Shown in pieces: positions 54,130-64,000 of a stretch of 64,000 nucleotides of DNA. Numbering within the stretch: position 1 is the stretch's first letter; each line of letters opens with the position of its first letter. Source of the stretch: Beaufortia kweichowensis. Lineage: Eukaryota > Chordata > Actinopteri > Cypriniformes > Gastromyzontidae. Location of the stretch: the NCBI GenBank assembly GCA_019155185.1, contig CM032801.1:1-64000 (forward strand), in the 5' to 3' direction. The notes under the pieces were generated by a model, which ran no database searches, was not told the DNA's origin, and saw only the letters and a program-made list of their open reading frames with translations. Position numbers and translations under genes: made by a program.

Positions 54130-55672
54130 ATTGTTATGGGTGTTTTCACACCTGACTCATTTAGTTCAGTTGAATCGTACTAGAGTTCACTAGAATATTT
54201 GGTGCGGTTCACTTGAGCAGGTGTGAATGCAGCAGTCGCACTCGAATGCACACCAAAAGCGGACCAAACAAGTGTACTGAGACCTGCTTGAAGAGAGGGT
54301 CTTGGTACGCTTTCAAACTAACCCCAGAGCGGTTCATTTGTGGTGAGAAAACAATCCGACCCCGAACAGACCCAACTGCAAAAAGTACTTCACATTTTTG
54401 GATTGTAAACTGTATATCAAACTGTATATTTTGCCTGAAGTGGTGTATCCACCTTATTTTTGGTGTAAATATGGGCACCGCCATCTTGAACTGTTTGTGT
54501 TAAGACTTCCGGTGATCCGCTGAAGCTATGACAGCTGAGTGAGACGAGTGTGCAGTTCTGACTGGCTAGTTAATATTTATTATGAAATCCAAAGGTACAG
54601 GCTTAATGTGTGCAGTTAGAGGTTGCCATAATAGCTGGTACAAACACAAAAACATTTGTTTTGACTAAAATTCATTCATCAGAGCTGAATGTGGATGTAT
54701 GGCACTTTATTATCTGTATCCACCTCAGGAGGAGGAAGAATCTCGTTGGCTTTGGTTAAAACCTTTAAGTGATGTTTTATTAGCAAATTTTGTAGTAGTT
54801 TTAAACACGGCCGGTGCATCATCAGTATAATCTCACTGTCTGCCCGACCAGCACGGAGAGAACCTCTATAAATAATCAATCAGCCCTTCACTTCGTTTCT
54901 CTCCAGTCTTCAGCACCCGCCACCTCCCCGTCTCCTCACCATCTACCCCTTTTCTGGGGGGAAGCGCTCTGTGTTCGCGCAAGTACCGAGCTCACAGCCC
55001 TCTCCCCGGACAGGGGGAGAGTGCTCCAGGTTCAGAAAGAATCGCAGAGCTCGGAGCCCTCTCCCTGGACAGCACACTAAATACACACACCATTCCTCTC
55101 GCTTTATTATCTGCAAAGATGAACTCGTAAAACTTAAATCATCCACCAAAACACCTGTATGTTTGTTCAATCTACTTTGTTGACGGAAGACCGACAGATA
55201 ATCTCTTTTTACTAAAAAGTGGTTGGGCTATTATGCTCCAGTAAAATACAAAATAAAGAAATATATCTTCATATGATATATCAGGCCACTTCTTCATTTC
55301 ATCCTCACATTGTGTGGAAAATATTTCCCATAACTGTTTTGAATCATGTTTTACGCCTGATCCCACAGCATTGTTTTCAACCAGCCGACACAAAAAGGAA
55401 GTACGTCACATCACGTACTTCACATACTTCGTACTGTTGGAATTTTTTCTGCACGTTAATTCTGACCAAACAAATTATGCTAAAGACGCATCTAACCAAC
55501 GAGAGAGGTGGATGTTGTCATGTGACTGCATTTTGGTTTGTTTTATCTGGTACGGATCAGAGGAGTCAGTGTGGAGTGAAAAGGAACCAAAACAGCTGAA
55601 AAATGCTACAATACATATATATTTTTGTTTATGGTCCTGAGCAAATGAACCGATCTACAGATGTGAAAACAT
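54130..55672. repeat. MITE-like ends around an inner insertion
   Basis: ATGGGTGTTTTCACACCTGA at the left and CAGATGTGAAAACAT at the right form imperfect inverted ends, with TTAGTTCAGTTGAATCG and GGTGCGGTTCACTTGAGC inside as in small fish DNA elements. No target duplication settled. The middle is occupied by the ISL2EU-like derivative. Confidence 0.45.
54440..55410. mobile_element. Possible ISL2EU-like deletion derivative
   Basis: Two short coding relics point outward-in. On plus, 54581-54655 reads MKSKGTGLMCAVRGCHNSWY, like the Cys-x4-Cys start of the IS4EU/ISL2EU-type transposase. On minus, 55172-55393 reads SKQLWEIFSTQCEDEMKKWP and DISYEDIFLYFV, like the N-terminus of the SWIM/YqaJ-nuclease partner. 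The catalytic parts of both are missing. Ends carry ATCCACCTTATTTTTG (left) and GGAAGTACGTCACATCACG (right). Family call tentative. Confidence 0.4.
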
Positions 55673-55745
55673 TTCTTTTTTGCTTATTTTAATTCTGACA
55701 CCTGGGCAATAAAGTCCAGATGTGTTTCTTCACACAAAATTAAAC

Positions 55746-57791
55746 TTAATGTAAATATGTATGTGTGTGTAAACAGTCCTTAAAAAAAGTCATAGACAGG
55801 AGGCTCGGGGTCAGGAGGCTCTGGCTCTGGAGGCTCGGGCTCTGGAGGCACGGGCTCTGGCTCTGGAGGCACGGGCTCTGGCTCTGGAGGCACGGGCTCT
55901 GGCTCTGGAGGCACGCTGCGGCAGGCTGCGGCCGCTCTGGGGCTGGCTGCGGCGGCGCTGGGGCTGGCTGCGGCCGCTCTGGCGGCTCTGGCCGCTCTGG
56001 GGACTCAGAGGCGCCGGGAACTGGGGACTCAGAGGCGCCGGAAGGTTGCCATCTTTGAGGAATTTGGCCCTGGGACAGGGATTCAGCAGCTTGACTATAA
56101 CTACTAGTCTGGGGTGAAGCCACTGCGCTCAACTGAGAAGAACCAAAGTTAAATTGACTGGGGCTGCGTTGAGACTGCATGTATGAATTGCTAGGAAAAC
56201 TACTTGCACCCTGTGCCAGACCAGAGGTATAAAAAATGGTTGACTGACTAAAGCCCCTTTGGGAGCTAGAAGCATACCAATTCTGGGATGCCTTACTGCC
56301 AGTGGGCTGGCTAGAAACAGCTGCAGGCAAGGAAACAAGAGTAGAATATGCAGGGGTATACTGACTCGAGATACTTTGAGACTGTAGGGACAAATCACCA
56401 AAACGTCCATTTCCTCCCTGTGCAGAAACCAACTGACTAGAACTTCCTGTCACTGGTGGTCTAGAACTGTCCAGAGAGCTTGCAACACTAGTTTGCTGTG
56501 TGCAAACAGCCTGAGGTGAGATGGATTTGAAAGACCCAGATGAAAGTTTACTAGAACCAAACTGAGACTGGGGCAAATAACCACTGCAAACCCTACCTCC
56601 TCCCTGAGAGGACATAAATTGAGCTGATGTGCCCATTTGAGGCCCAATCAGTGAAGCTGGAGAGTACTGGCTAAATAAACCTGGATCACTTGCGGACTGA
56701 CTAGAACCTAGCTGTGAGGAACTAAACTTGGAAGGAAATCCAGGAGCAAACTGGCTAAAGATACCATGAGGCTGGACAAGGCCACTGAAACTACAAGAGT
56801 CTTCAAAAACACGTTTCCTAGAGCCGACTTGAGATTGGGCAAGGGTACCACTATATGCACTACTTTCTCCCTGGGGGGAAGCAAACTGACTGGAAGGTCC
56901 CATTTGGGGTGACGCAACAACTAGTGAAACTGGTCTATATAAACACGGATGGCTCCCTGATTGGGTAGAAACATCTTGGGGTGAAGCTGCTGCCACCGTT
57001 ACATACTTTGTAGCAGGAGCAAACTGAGCAAAGGTACCCTGAGGCTTGGGAAAAGAGAGATCCCCATAGCTACTTCCTGTCTGCACTGGGACATAACTAG
57101 AAGGTGCAAACATTGTACTTGACTGACTTGGAGCGCTGGACCAATACACACTGGTGTCACTTGAGGGCTGACTAGACACTCCCACAGGTGAAGAACTAAG
57201 CTTGCTAGTAGTCACTGAACTAAGGGAATACAAGGTAGGGATCTCTTGAGATGACATGGGGAAATATTTGGAGGGGGCGACCATATGAGCGGGGACTGAG
57301 TCTGGGAACTCTAGAGCGGAGTCTGGGAACTCTAGAGCGGAGTCTGGGAACTCTAGAGCGGAGTCTGGGAACTCTAGGGCGGAGTCTGGGAACTCTAGGG
57401 CAGAGTCTGGGAACTCTGGGAACTCTAGGGCAGAGTCTGGGAACTCTAGGGCAGAGTCTGGGAACTCTAGGGCAGAGTCTGGGAACTCTGGGAACTCTAG
57501 GGCAGAGTTTGGGAACTCTCGGCCATCTTGGCCGGGACATGGGGCTCTGGGTCGGCCATCTTGGCCGGAACATGGGGCTCTGGCTCGGCCATCTTGGCCG
57601 GGACATGACTCTCGGGAGCGGCCATCTTGGCTGGGACATGACTCTCGGGAACGGCCATCTTGGCCGGGACAAGACTCTCGGAAGCGGCCATCTTGGCCGG
57701 GACATGACTCTCGGGAGCGGCCATCCTGACCCCGATAGAGGAAGGCTTTGGCGTGGGCGGCTACGGACGGGCTGGGAGTTGTAGGATCCAT
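55746..57791 (-). CDS. Repeat-rich, Ser/Gln-rich LTR-element protein
   Basis: From MDPTTPSPSVAAHAKAFLY the frame is open for about 680 residues. Segments: GQDGRSRESCP repeats (about 57540-57725), EFPDSAL repeats (57290-57515), a Ser/Gln/Phe-rich body (SQPSSDTSVYWSSAPSQSST, SPQMGPSSQFASPQGESSAY, GSSQLSAVASPQTSSYSQAA), then PERPQPAP and SPCLQSQ repeats. Copy 1 has the same body in the same order with different tail repeats. The first repeat block is open in more than one frame (GRSRESCP and PAKMAAPESHV are the same DNA). Composition suggests a disordered, self-associating protein, possibly a structural (gag-like) product; no homologue named. Confidence 0.6.
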   Translation of the reverse strand: MDPTTPSPSVAAHAKAFLYRGQDGRSRESCPGQDGRFRESCPGQDGRSRESCPSQDGRSRESCPGQDGRARAPCSGQDGRPRAPCPGQDGREFPNSALEFPEFPDSALEFPDSALEFPDSALEFPEFPDSALEFPDSALEFPDSALEFPDSALEFPDSALEFPDSVPAHMVAPSKYFPMSSQEIPTLYSLSSVTTSKLSSSPVGVSSQPSSDTSVYWSSAPSQSSTMFAPSSYVPVQTGSSYGDLSFPKPQGTFAQFAPATKYVTVAAASPQDVSTQSGSHPCLYRPVSLVVASPQMGPSSQFASPQGESSAYSGTLAQSQVGSRKRVFEDSCSFSGLVQPHGIFSQFAPGFPSKFSSSQLGSSQSASDPGLFSQYSPASLIGPQMGTSAQFMSSQGGGRVCSGYLPQSQFGSSKLSSGSFKSISPQAVCTQQTSVASSLDSSRPPVTGSSSQLVSAQGGNGRFGDLSLQSQSISSQYTPAYSTLVSLPAAVSSQPTGSKASQNWYASSSQRGFSQSTIFYTSGLAQGASSFPSNSYMQSQRSPSQFNFGSSQLSAVASPQTSSYSQAAESLSQGQIPQRWQPSGASESPVPGASESPERPEPPERPQPAPAPPQPAPERPQPAAACLQSQSPCLQSQSPCLQSQSPCLQSPSLQSQSLLTPSLLSMTFFKDCLHTHTYLH
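57289..57510. repeat. 21-bp minisatellite in the ORF (EFPDSAL units)
   Basis: About ten units of GAGTCTGGGAACTCTAGAGCG type; 21 bp keeps the frame. The same array recurs with more units at 58307-58650. Confidence 0.9.
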
Positions 57792-57902
57792 AACTAAAAC
57801 AAACAGAAAAAAACAAAACAAACAAACAATCCAACAATCTTCACGACACAACGGGGAAAAAACCACAGAGAGAAAAAAAGTCTTCTTTTCGGTCTGGTGT
57901 AC

Positions 57903-58156
57903 TGTTAGCGTGGTCAGATGAGACAAAACACGAGAGTATCAGATTTAAGTCTTTTACTGAACTTCATCAGTGGAAATACAAAAACTGGTACAGACCTCAC
58001 TTCAGAGGGGAAAAATACAAGCAGGCAGTAAATGCACGGCTGACTGACAGAGAACTTCGTAAATTACCACACGTACAAAACAACAAAAACACCAGACAAA
58101 GGAGAACAGAAAACCAACACATAAATAAGGTCCATAACGAAGGAAAACAGGTGCGG
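57903..58156 (-). repeat. Partial LTR between the two ORF copies
   Basis: Matches 58997-59267 of the outer LTR except for a 14-bp gap (TACCTTTACAGGGT absent). It joins abruptly to coding sequence at about 58156, lacking the first 110-120 bp of the LTR. Confidence 0.85.
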
Positions 58157-58886
58157 GTCCAATACACACTGGTGTCACTTGAGGGCTAACTAGACACTCC
58201 CACAGGTGAAGAACTAAGCTTGCTAGTAGTCACTGAACTAAGGGAATACAAGGTAGGGATCTCTTGAGATGACATGGGGAAATATTTGGAGGGGGCGACC
58301 ATATGAGCGGGGACTGAGTCTGGGAACTCTAGAGCGGAGTCTGGGAACTCTAGAGCGGAGTCTGGGAACTCTAGAGCGGAGTCTGGGAACTCTAGAGCGG
58401 AGTCTGGGAACTCTAGAGCGGAGTCTGGGAACTCTAGAGCGGAGTCTGGGAACTCTAGAGCGGAGTCTGGGAACTCTAGAGCCGGAGTCTGGGAACTCTA
58501 GAGGGAGTCTGGGAACTCTAGAGCGGAGTCTGGGAACTCTAGAGCGGAGTCTGGGAACTCTAGAGCGGAGTCTGGGAACTCTAGAGCGGAGTCTGGGAAC
58601 TCTGGGAACTCTAGGGCAGAGTCTGGGAACTCTAGGGCAGAGTCTGGGAACTCTCGGCCATCTTGGCCGGGACATGGGGCTCTGGGTCGGCCATCTTGGC
58701 CGGAACATGGGGCTCTGGCTCGGCCATCTTGGCCGGGACATGACTCTCGGGAGCGGCCATCTTGGCCGGGACAAGACTCTCGGAAGCGGCCATCTTGGCC
58801 GGGACAAGACTCTCGGAAGCGGCCATCTTGGCCGGGACATGACTCTCGGGAGCGGCCACGGACGGGCTGGGAGTTGTAGGATCCAT
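58157..58886 (-). pseudogene. Duplicated 5' part of the Ser/Gln-rich ORF
   Basis: Starts MDPTTPSPSVAAPESHVPAK and repeats PAKMAASESLV/PAKMAAPESHV and the EFPDSAL array. It ends in the middle of a segment found intact in the downstream copy (SSDTSVYW). Frame changes occur within the arrays, including a 1-bp insertion (GAGCCGGAG near 58480) and a 3-bp-plus loss near 58500. Confidence 0.75.
58307..58650. repeat. 21-bp minisatellite, duplicated copy
   Basis: About sixteen GAGTCTGGGAACTCTAGAGCG units, six more than in the other copy, so unit number changed after the duplication. Confidence 0.9.
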
Positions 58887-58996
58887 AACTAAAACAAACA
58901 GAAAAACCAAAACAAACAAACAATCCAACAATCTTCACGACACAACGGGGAAAAAACCACAGAGAGAAAAAAAGTCTTCTTTTCGGTCTGGTGTAC

Positions 58997-59376
58997 TGTT
59001 AGCGTGGTCAGATGAGACAAAACACGAGAGTATCAGATTTAAGTCTTTTACTGAACTTCATCAGTGGAAATACAAAAACTGGTACAGACCTCACTTCAGA
59101 GGGGAAAAATACAAGCAGGCAGTAAATGCACGGCTGACTGACAGAGAACTTCGTAAATACCTTTACAGGGTTACCACACGTACAAAACAACAAAAACACC
59201 AGACAAAGGAGAACAGAAAACCAACACATAAATAAGGTCCATAACGAAGGAAAACAGGTGCGGGTGATAACAAGATGAATGGTGATTGCCAGATTACAAA
59301 TGGTGAACAAGTGAGCGGGGTGAAATGAACTGTGGGAAATAGAGTCCAGAGGGAGGTGCTGAGTGAAATCGTGACA
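58997..59376 (-). repeat. Outer LTR of copy 2 (380 bp)
   Basis: On the minus strand TGTCACGATTTCACTCAGCA to CGCTAACA, with an AGTAAAAGACTT signal. Related in layout to the LTRs at 4942-5491 and 23969-24366 but clearly diverged. Confidence 0.82.
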
Positions 59377-59384
59377 AATATACA

Positions 59385-59421
59385 GTTTACTGTTCAGTAA
59401 ACAGTAAACTGAACAGTAAAC
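59385..59421. repeat. 14-bp perfect hairpin beside the LTR
   Basis: GTTTACTGTTCAGT and ACTGAACAGTAAAC flank a 9-base loop, built of ACAGTAAAC-type words. It lies immediately outside copy 2. Likely simple-sequence origin. Confidence 0.7.
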
Positions 59422-59689
59422 ATAACTTTACAACACAAATAGAACAATATATAAATAGGTTGAATTAAGAAAATAAACAAGTTAACTATGTAGGGCAAAC
59501 ATGCTACTGCCAATCCAACAGGGGCACGTTTATGCATTAATGTAAAATGTATAAAAAATAATAATAAAAATAAACTTAAAATAAAAATAAATAACTGCAA
59601 AAAATTTGGTGATGTCACAACCTCGGACACTCCGCATGTTATATGCTAAATTGTATTGTATTGTTTGAGGTGAAAGTTCTCATATCACA
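59422..59689. other. AT-rich sequence without features
   Basis: No frame or repeat recognised between copy 2 and the L2 element. Confidence 0.4.
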
Positions 59690-60742
59690 CTGTCACCTAG
59701 TGACTTAGCAAACTATAGACCTATATCGAATCTACATTTCATTTCTAAAGTACTTAAAAAAGGTTGTTTCATCACAACTATGCTCCTACCTCCATAGGAA
59801 TGGAATCTATGAGGAATTCCAGTCGGGATTTAGAGCCCATCACAGTACAGAGACTGCTCTGATCAGAGTTACAAATGATTTGCTCATCTGATCGTGGCTG
59901 CATCTCATTACTTGTATTGTTAGATCTTGACACCATTGATCACAGCATACTTTTAAATAGACTTCAAACTTATGTTGGCATTAGTGGAATCGCATTAGAG
60001 TGGTTTAAATCATACTTATCTGACCGCTTTCAATATGTAACAATAAACAATGAAAAGTCTTACAGATCACAAGTCCAGTACGGAGTACCACAGGGATCTG
60101 CTCAAGGACCTCTACTCTTTGCCCTGTACATGTTGCCCTTAGGAGCCATAATTACGAAACATGGAGTGTTTCTTAATTATGATACTCAACTCTATATCTC
60201 CTCGAGGCCTCACGAAACACAGCAATTCACGAAAATGATGGAATGTATAGTTGACATAAAAACCTAGATGAGTAGCAACTTTCTGTTGTTGAACTCTGAC
60301 AAAACAGAGGTGTTAACCATTAGACTTAAAGCTCCCACACTTAACCAACAGGAATATTATCTAACTATTGACGGGTTCTCTACAAAGCCTTCATCATCAG
60401 CTAGGACTTTTATTCGACAGTATTCCTCTCATTTGAAAGCCATGTTGCCCACACCTGTAAAACCGTTTTTCATCTCAAAATCATATCTAAACTGCGTCAT
60501 ATGCATATATATCAAGTGCAGAAAAGTTAGTTCACGCATTCATGACGTCTAGACTGGATTACTGCAATGCATTATTAGGTGGCTGCCCAGCTAGCCTATT
60601 ACAAAAGCTCCAACTAGTTCAAAATGCAGCGGTTAGAGTTCTCACAAGAACAAAAAAGTTTGAACATATGAGCCCGGTACTGTCAACATTCCACTGGTTA
60701 CCCATTATGCAACGTATTAACTTTTAAGATCTTACTGACTAC

Positions 60743-61140
60743 TGATAGGTTTACTCAAATGCTACTATCAATAAAGACAACAATCAGACCAAGACTGGTG
60801 TATAATACTCGCGAGGGAGAGAGCAGTCTCACTGATACAAAGATCATCAGCGCCTCTCTCTCTTCTTCCTCTCTCCTTTCGCAGCCTTTTTATTGGGGTT
60901 AGTAACATCCATATAAGGAAATATAAACACATAGATCATGAAGAACTTTTGACCTCAATATACAGATCATGAGACACATGCTAAAGTGAGAAAGCAGAAC
61001 ATGTCTTAAATCATAGGCCACGCTAAGGGACCATTCATCGCTATAAAGAATAAAGGATAAATGATTGACAGAAATATTTATGCTATAGTAATTCTTCCCA
61101 TACATTAACTTTTGCAAAAACAGATACATAAATCTTAACA
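60743..61140 (-). mobile_element. Solo LTR inside the L2
   Basis: TGATAGGT to CTTAACA, 398 bp, with duplication ACTAC (60738-60742, 61141-61145). Removing it restores the L2 C-terminal coding sequence. On the minus strand CCCCAATAAAAAGGCTGCG supplies a poly(A) signal followed by an R/U5-like segment, so it is in minus orientation. Retrovirus-like in layout; no internal genes. Confidence 0.88.
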
Positions 61141-62085
61141 ACTACTTATAAGGCTCTACATGGTTTAGCTCCTCAGTACCTGAGTGAGCTCCTAATACAT
61201 TACAGTCCCTCACGTCCATTACGCTCTCAGGACTCAGGCCTTTTGGTAATACCTAGAATTTCTAAATCAAGTGCTGGTGGAAGATCATTCTCCTATTTAG
61301 CACCTAAACTTTGGAATAGTCTTCCTAGCGCTGTGCGGGAGGCAGACACACTCTCTCAGTTTAAATCTAGATTAAAGACCTATCTCTTTAACATAGCATA
61401 CACATAGTCCAACAGTTTATAACACAAATCCTCTAAGGGATTGTTAGGCTGCATTTATTAGGCCAACCGGAACCGGGAACACTTCCCTAACAATCTGATG
61501 TACTTGTTGCATCTAAGGGTATGAAACAGTATTTTGCTCCCAGTTTGTTTGTTTCTTATTATTCCGAGGTTGCATCCAGTCCATACCCTGACCTGACGTT
61601 GGATCTGTCAGAAGGAGGCGGCGACCCCCAGGAGAACCTGCACTCATTATAGCTAATGCTAATGCTAGTTACTACATTAATGATAATGCTAAACAGTACT
61701 TATGCTGATATCTCTTTAACTATTTAACTTTTTTGACTAATTAACTACTTCTATTCTTGTCAGCAGTTTGATGTTATAGCTGCACTGAGTCAACTCAGTC
61801 ATCCCCGGCTAAACAATCCTTTATTGTAGAATATTAGTCTTTTAACTACTACCTAGTTTACCATACACACAAACACATTGTTAAATTCAATCACAACTAA
61901 TAACCCAGATCAACTCAAAACTCAGACCTTCACGGCTTCAAACTTTAGCGAATTTAGTACACAACTTTAAATCAAATAATTTTGATCAAACTACTGACTG
62001 CAGCTGTGACGCGTCAGAGGAGAAATGACCCTCTAAGTGAGCCTGGGTTCTCCCAAGGTTTTTTCTCCATATATATATATATATA

Positions 62086-62290
62086 TACACACATTCATTA
62101 ATGGAGTTTGGGTTCCTTGCCACTGTCATCGTGTTGGAGTGCTCACTAGGAGACTGCTGATATAAGATATTAGTTATTAAATTAGCATTTATATTTTCCT
62201 GCATTCTGTTTATTCTGCTGTAAAACTGCTTTGAAACAGTGCTACATTGTTAAAGCGCTATACAAATAAACTTGAACTTGAACTTCAATC
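62086..62290. other. L2 3' untranslated end
   Basis: Short (AT)n run at 62066-62088, then CTTGCCACTGTCATCGTGTTGG-type sequence common to fish L2 3' ends and the tail. Confidence 0.6.
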
Positions 62291-62294
62291 ATCT

Positions 62295-62771
62295 TTTCTG
62301 CACTGATTAAACCCTCAAATTTGCTCATCATATTCATCAGAGAAACAGATAAAACTACATCACATGATAAACACGTCATGTTACACTTATATTGTGTCTT
62401 TTGCAGCACCTTGTGCCTGAGCGCTGTGTGTTTTGTACGCACGGGTGACTGCTGCACCGCTGTGAGGGGAACATGATTGCTTTTTGAAATGGTTTGCTCG
62501 TGAATGAATTTAAAATGCGAACTTTGCCATTTGCTATACAGTAAGCTCCAGTAAAGTCGCGAGGTGTGCGCTGTTGTGCGGTATGAAACACAGCAAGACG
62601 CTGCAAAAGACGTGAGTGACTTCAAAACACATCTGTCTCTTCTGTCTAGCGCGTTTTGAAAAGCAATGGGAAAGTAGTGTACAGCACATACTGTGCAGTA
62701 ATTAGCGAACGCTTTGTAGAGAAATAAAACTGGTTGCACTACAACAAAATATGCAATCGCTGTTATAATCC
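62295..62771. other. Unassigned sequence
   Basis: A 192-residue minus-strand frame is open here but has no recognisable motif, and its codon pattern looks random. Treated as noncoding. Confidence 0.4.
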
Positions 62772-63111
62772 TGTCTGTGTCTTTGTCTCTGTGTTCTGCT
62801 CTGTATCTGGACTCTTTCACATTTGGACTCTAATTCCCATAATCCTTTGCCTGGTAATCATTGTCTCATTGCCTACACCTGTGTCTTGTTACTCCTGATT
62901 TTCTTCCCTTGTATAAATAGCCCTTGTTTCCTTCGAGTTTTGTCAGTCGTTGCTTGCTTGTTGCGTTGGGATGTTCCTGTGTCTCTGTTTCCTATTCCTG
63001 TGTCTCTGTTTCCTGTTCCTGTGTTTTATTACTGTTCTTTGGATTTATTATTAAAGTTAGTTTGCATTTGGATCCGCTGCCTCCTTGCCTGTTCCTGCAT
63101 CAAGCATTACA
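62772..63111 (+). repeat. LTR (340 bp) of a gypsy-like element
   Basis: TGTCTGTGTC to AGCATTACA. Contains a TATAAATAG box (near 62913), repeats of TCCTGTGTCTCTGTT, and ATTATTAAAG near the R region. A leader and an MDP-type reading frame follow directly, so this is a 5' LTR rather than a solo LTR. No second LTR within the window. Confidence 0.72.
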
Positions 63112-63129
63112 GAATGACTGACCCCAAAT

Positions 63130-63600
63130 ATGGATCCAGCTACTAAAATCATGCGTCTCTGTCAGGGAGACTATTGTGGACCCTATATGCCTAATTGATC
63201 CCTGCATAACCCTAATGGTCATTGGAATTTTACATTGGCCCTCCAACCGAGTGGGTCTGATTTCACAGTTGGGCTGGCAGAGGAGGACTTTCCAGTGGTC
63301 CCATGTCCGGTGGTCCCAGTGGTCCAGAAGCCAGTTGTCCCAGTGGTCCCCAGTTCAGTGGTCCCAAATTCGGTGGTCATGAACCCCAGTTTCCCTGCCA
63401 CAGACAAGATGGCCATCCCTGAGTTCCCCACTACGGTCAAAATGGCTGTCCCTGCTCTGCTGGCTCCCCTGTCTCCCTGCTCTGCCACCTCAATCCACAA
63501 ATGCAGGCAGGAAATTCCAAGCATGGATGACAATTCACAAATGCATGCAAGAGATCCACACATACAAATGCAGCTTTTAATAATAACAAATGCACAATAA
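63130..63600 (+). pseudogene. MDP-type leader ORF of the LTR element
   Basis: Begins MDPATKIMRLCQGDYCGPYM and stops after 22 residues. A second open segment continues with VVPCPVVPVVQKPVVPVVPS (Val/Pro repeats) and DKMAIPEFPTTVKMAVPALL. The MDP start and KMA-P repeats recall the N-terminus of the Ser/Gln-rich elements (PAKMAAPES). No gag, protease or RT motif before the AT repeat. Confidence 0.5.
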
Positions 63601-63618
63601 TTTCTGCTACCAATCAAT

Positions 63619-64000
<382 letters not shown>

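Larger units (their letters stand above)
55746..59376 (-). mobile_element. LTR element with Ser/Gln-rich ORF, copy 2, tandemly duplicated
   Basis: Minus strand: LTR (58997-59376), first leader and ORF start, a partial LTR (57903-58156), then a second leader and the full ORF. No LTR follows the ORF, so the 3' end is truncated near 55746. The interior shares long segments with copy 1 (SSYVPVQTGSSYGDLS, SPQDVSTQSG, SASDPGLFSQYSPASLIGPQ). No pol domains. No clear primer-binding site after the LTR (GTACACCAGACCG follows). Confidence 0.82.
59690..62290 (+). mobile_element. L2-like LINE 3' part, interrupted
   Basis: RT blocks: NYRPISNLHFISKVL, FQSGFRAHHSTETALIRVTN, LLDLDTIDHSILLNRLQTYV, GIALEWFKSYLSDRFQYVTI, VQYGVPQGSAQGPLLFALYM; the active-site box reads FLNYDTQLY (catalytic DD altered). 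Then LLNSDKTEVLTI, SRLDYCNALLGGCPASLLQK and, beyond the solo LTR, the conserved C-terminus around ALHGLAPQYLSEL and LPSAVREADTLSQFKSRLKT. The 3' end is AAAGCGCTATACAAATAAAC plus ACTTGA repeats. Several stops. Confidence 0.88.

Noticed and set aside
57251..57784. Plus-strand LGTLERS repeat frames opposite copy 2 (also 58269-58892)
   Set aside because: Antisense readings of the 21-bp and 33-bp arrays; the minus-strand frame continues beyond the arrays, these do not.
62242..62820. 192-residue minus-strand frame
   Set aside because: No motif, no splice or promoter context, overlaps the L2 3' end and an LTR start.

Overview
The window is eukaryotic and almost certainly from a teleost, probably a cypriniform fish. 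Evidence is the mix of mobile elements: L2 and Tx1/L1-like LINEs, PIF/Harbinger with a MADF partner gene, hAT miniature elements, Tc1, piggyBac, a CMC/EnSpm-like element, a Gmr1-type Ty3/gypsy element and a chromovirus. The one host gene piece I can support is exon 1 of a cfap36 (ccdc104) orthologue at 38640-38748. It has a ciliary-type X-box upstream and a long first intron that probably fills the rest of the window. No CRISPR array, rRNA or tRNA gene was seen.

Layout. 1-6430: a 5'-truncated L2 (minus) lies against an old Harbinger element. That Harbinger keeps its MADF gene (plus) and transposase (minus) in convergent order, and is split by an LTR element (2633-5491, target duplication CCGTT) carrying a Ser/Gln/Pro-rich reading frame instead of recognisable gag-pol. 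6431-19639: a Gmr1-like gypsy element (minus, duplication GATAT) with order gag-PR-INT-RT-RH. Its left LTR holds a whole chromovirus (6797-11847, duplication GTACA). Its PR/INT junction holds a 1.7 kb solo LTR (15402-17123, duplication CACG) with two copies of a tRNA-Met primer-binding sequence. 20370-24740: a hAT element with only a BED exon, then a minus-strand LINE split by a hAT MITE and a solo LTR. 25030-25845: a 26-bp minisatellite.

26990-38219: a plus-strand Tx1/L1-like LINE is split by a 7.5 kb MULE-like element (27066-34529) with 0.75 kb inverted repeats and 9-bp target duplications. Its minus-strand gene joins a D-D-E transposase to a C-terminal ubiquitin-specific-protease-like domain. 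It is broken by two frameshifts and one stop. I consider this the most unusual system in the window.

38220-54000: the cfap36 promoter and exon, a decayed Tc1 element and hAT fragments, then a minus-strand LINE split by a 9 kb CMC-like element (44194-53213). That element contains its own degenerate gene, a piggyBac gene and a Harbinger element (49053-53037) with clear ends. 54100-64000: a probable ISL2EU derivative, a second and tandemly duplicated copy of the Ser/Gln-rich LTR element (minus), an L2 (plus) split by a solo LTR, an LTR with a short MDP-type reading frame, and about 190 bp of (AT)n.

With few exceptions the mobile-element genes are disabled. The many exact target duplications allow the order of insertions to be read. 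All family calls are from motif recognition by eye, not from searches.
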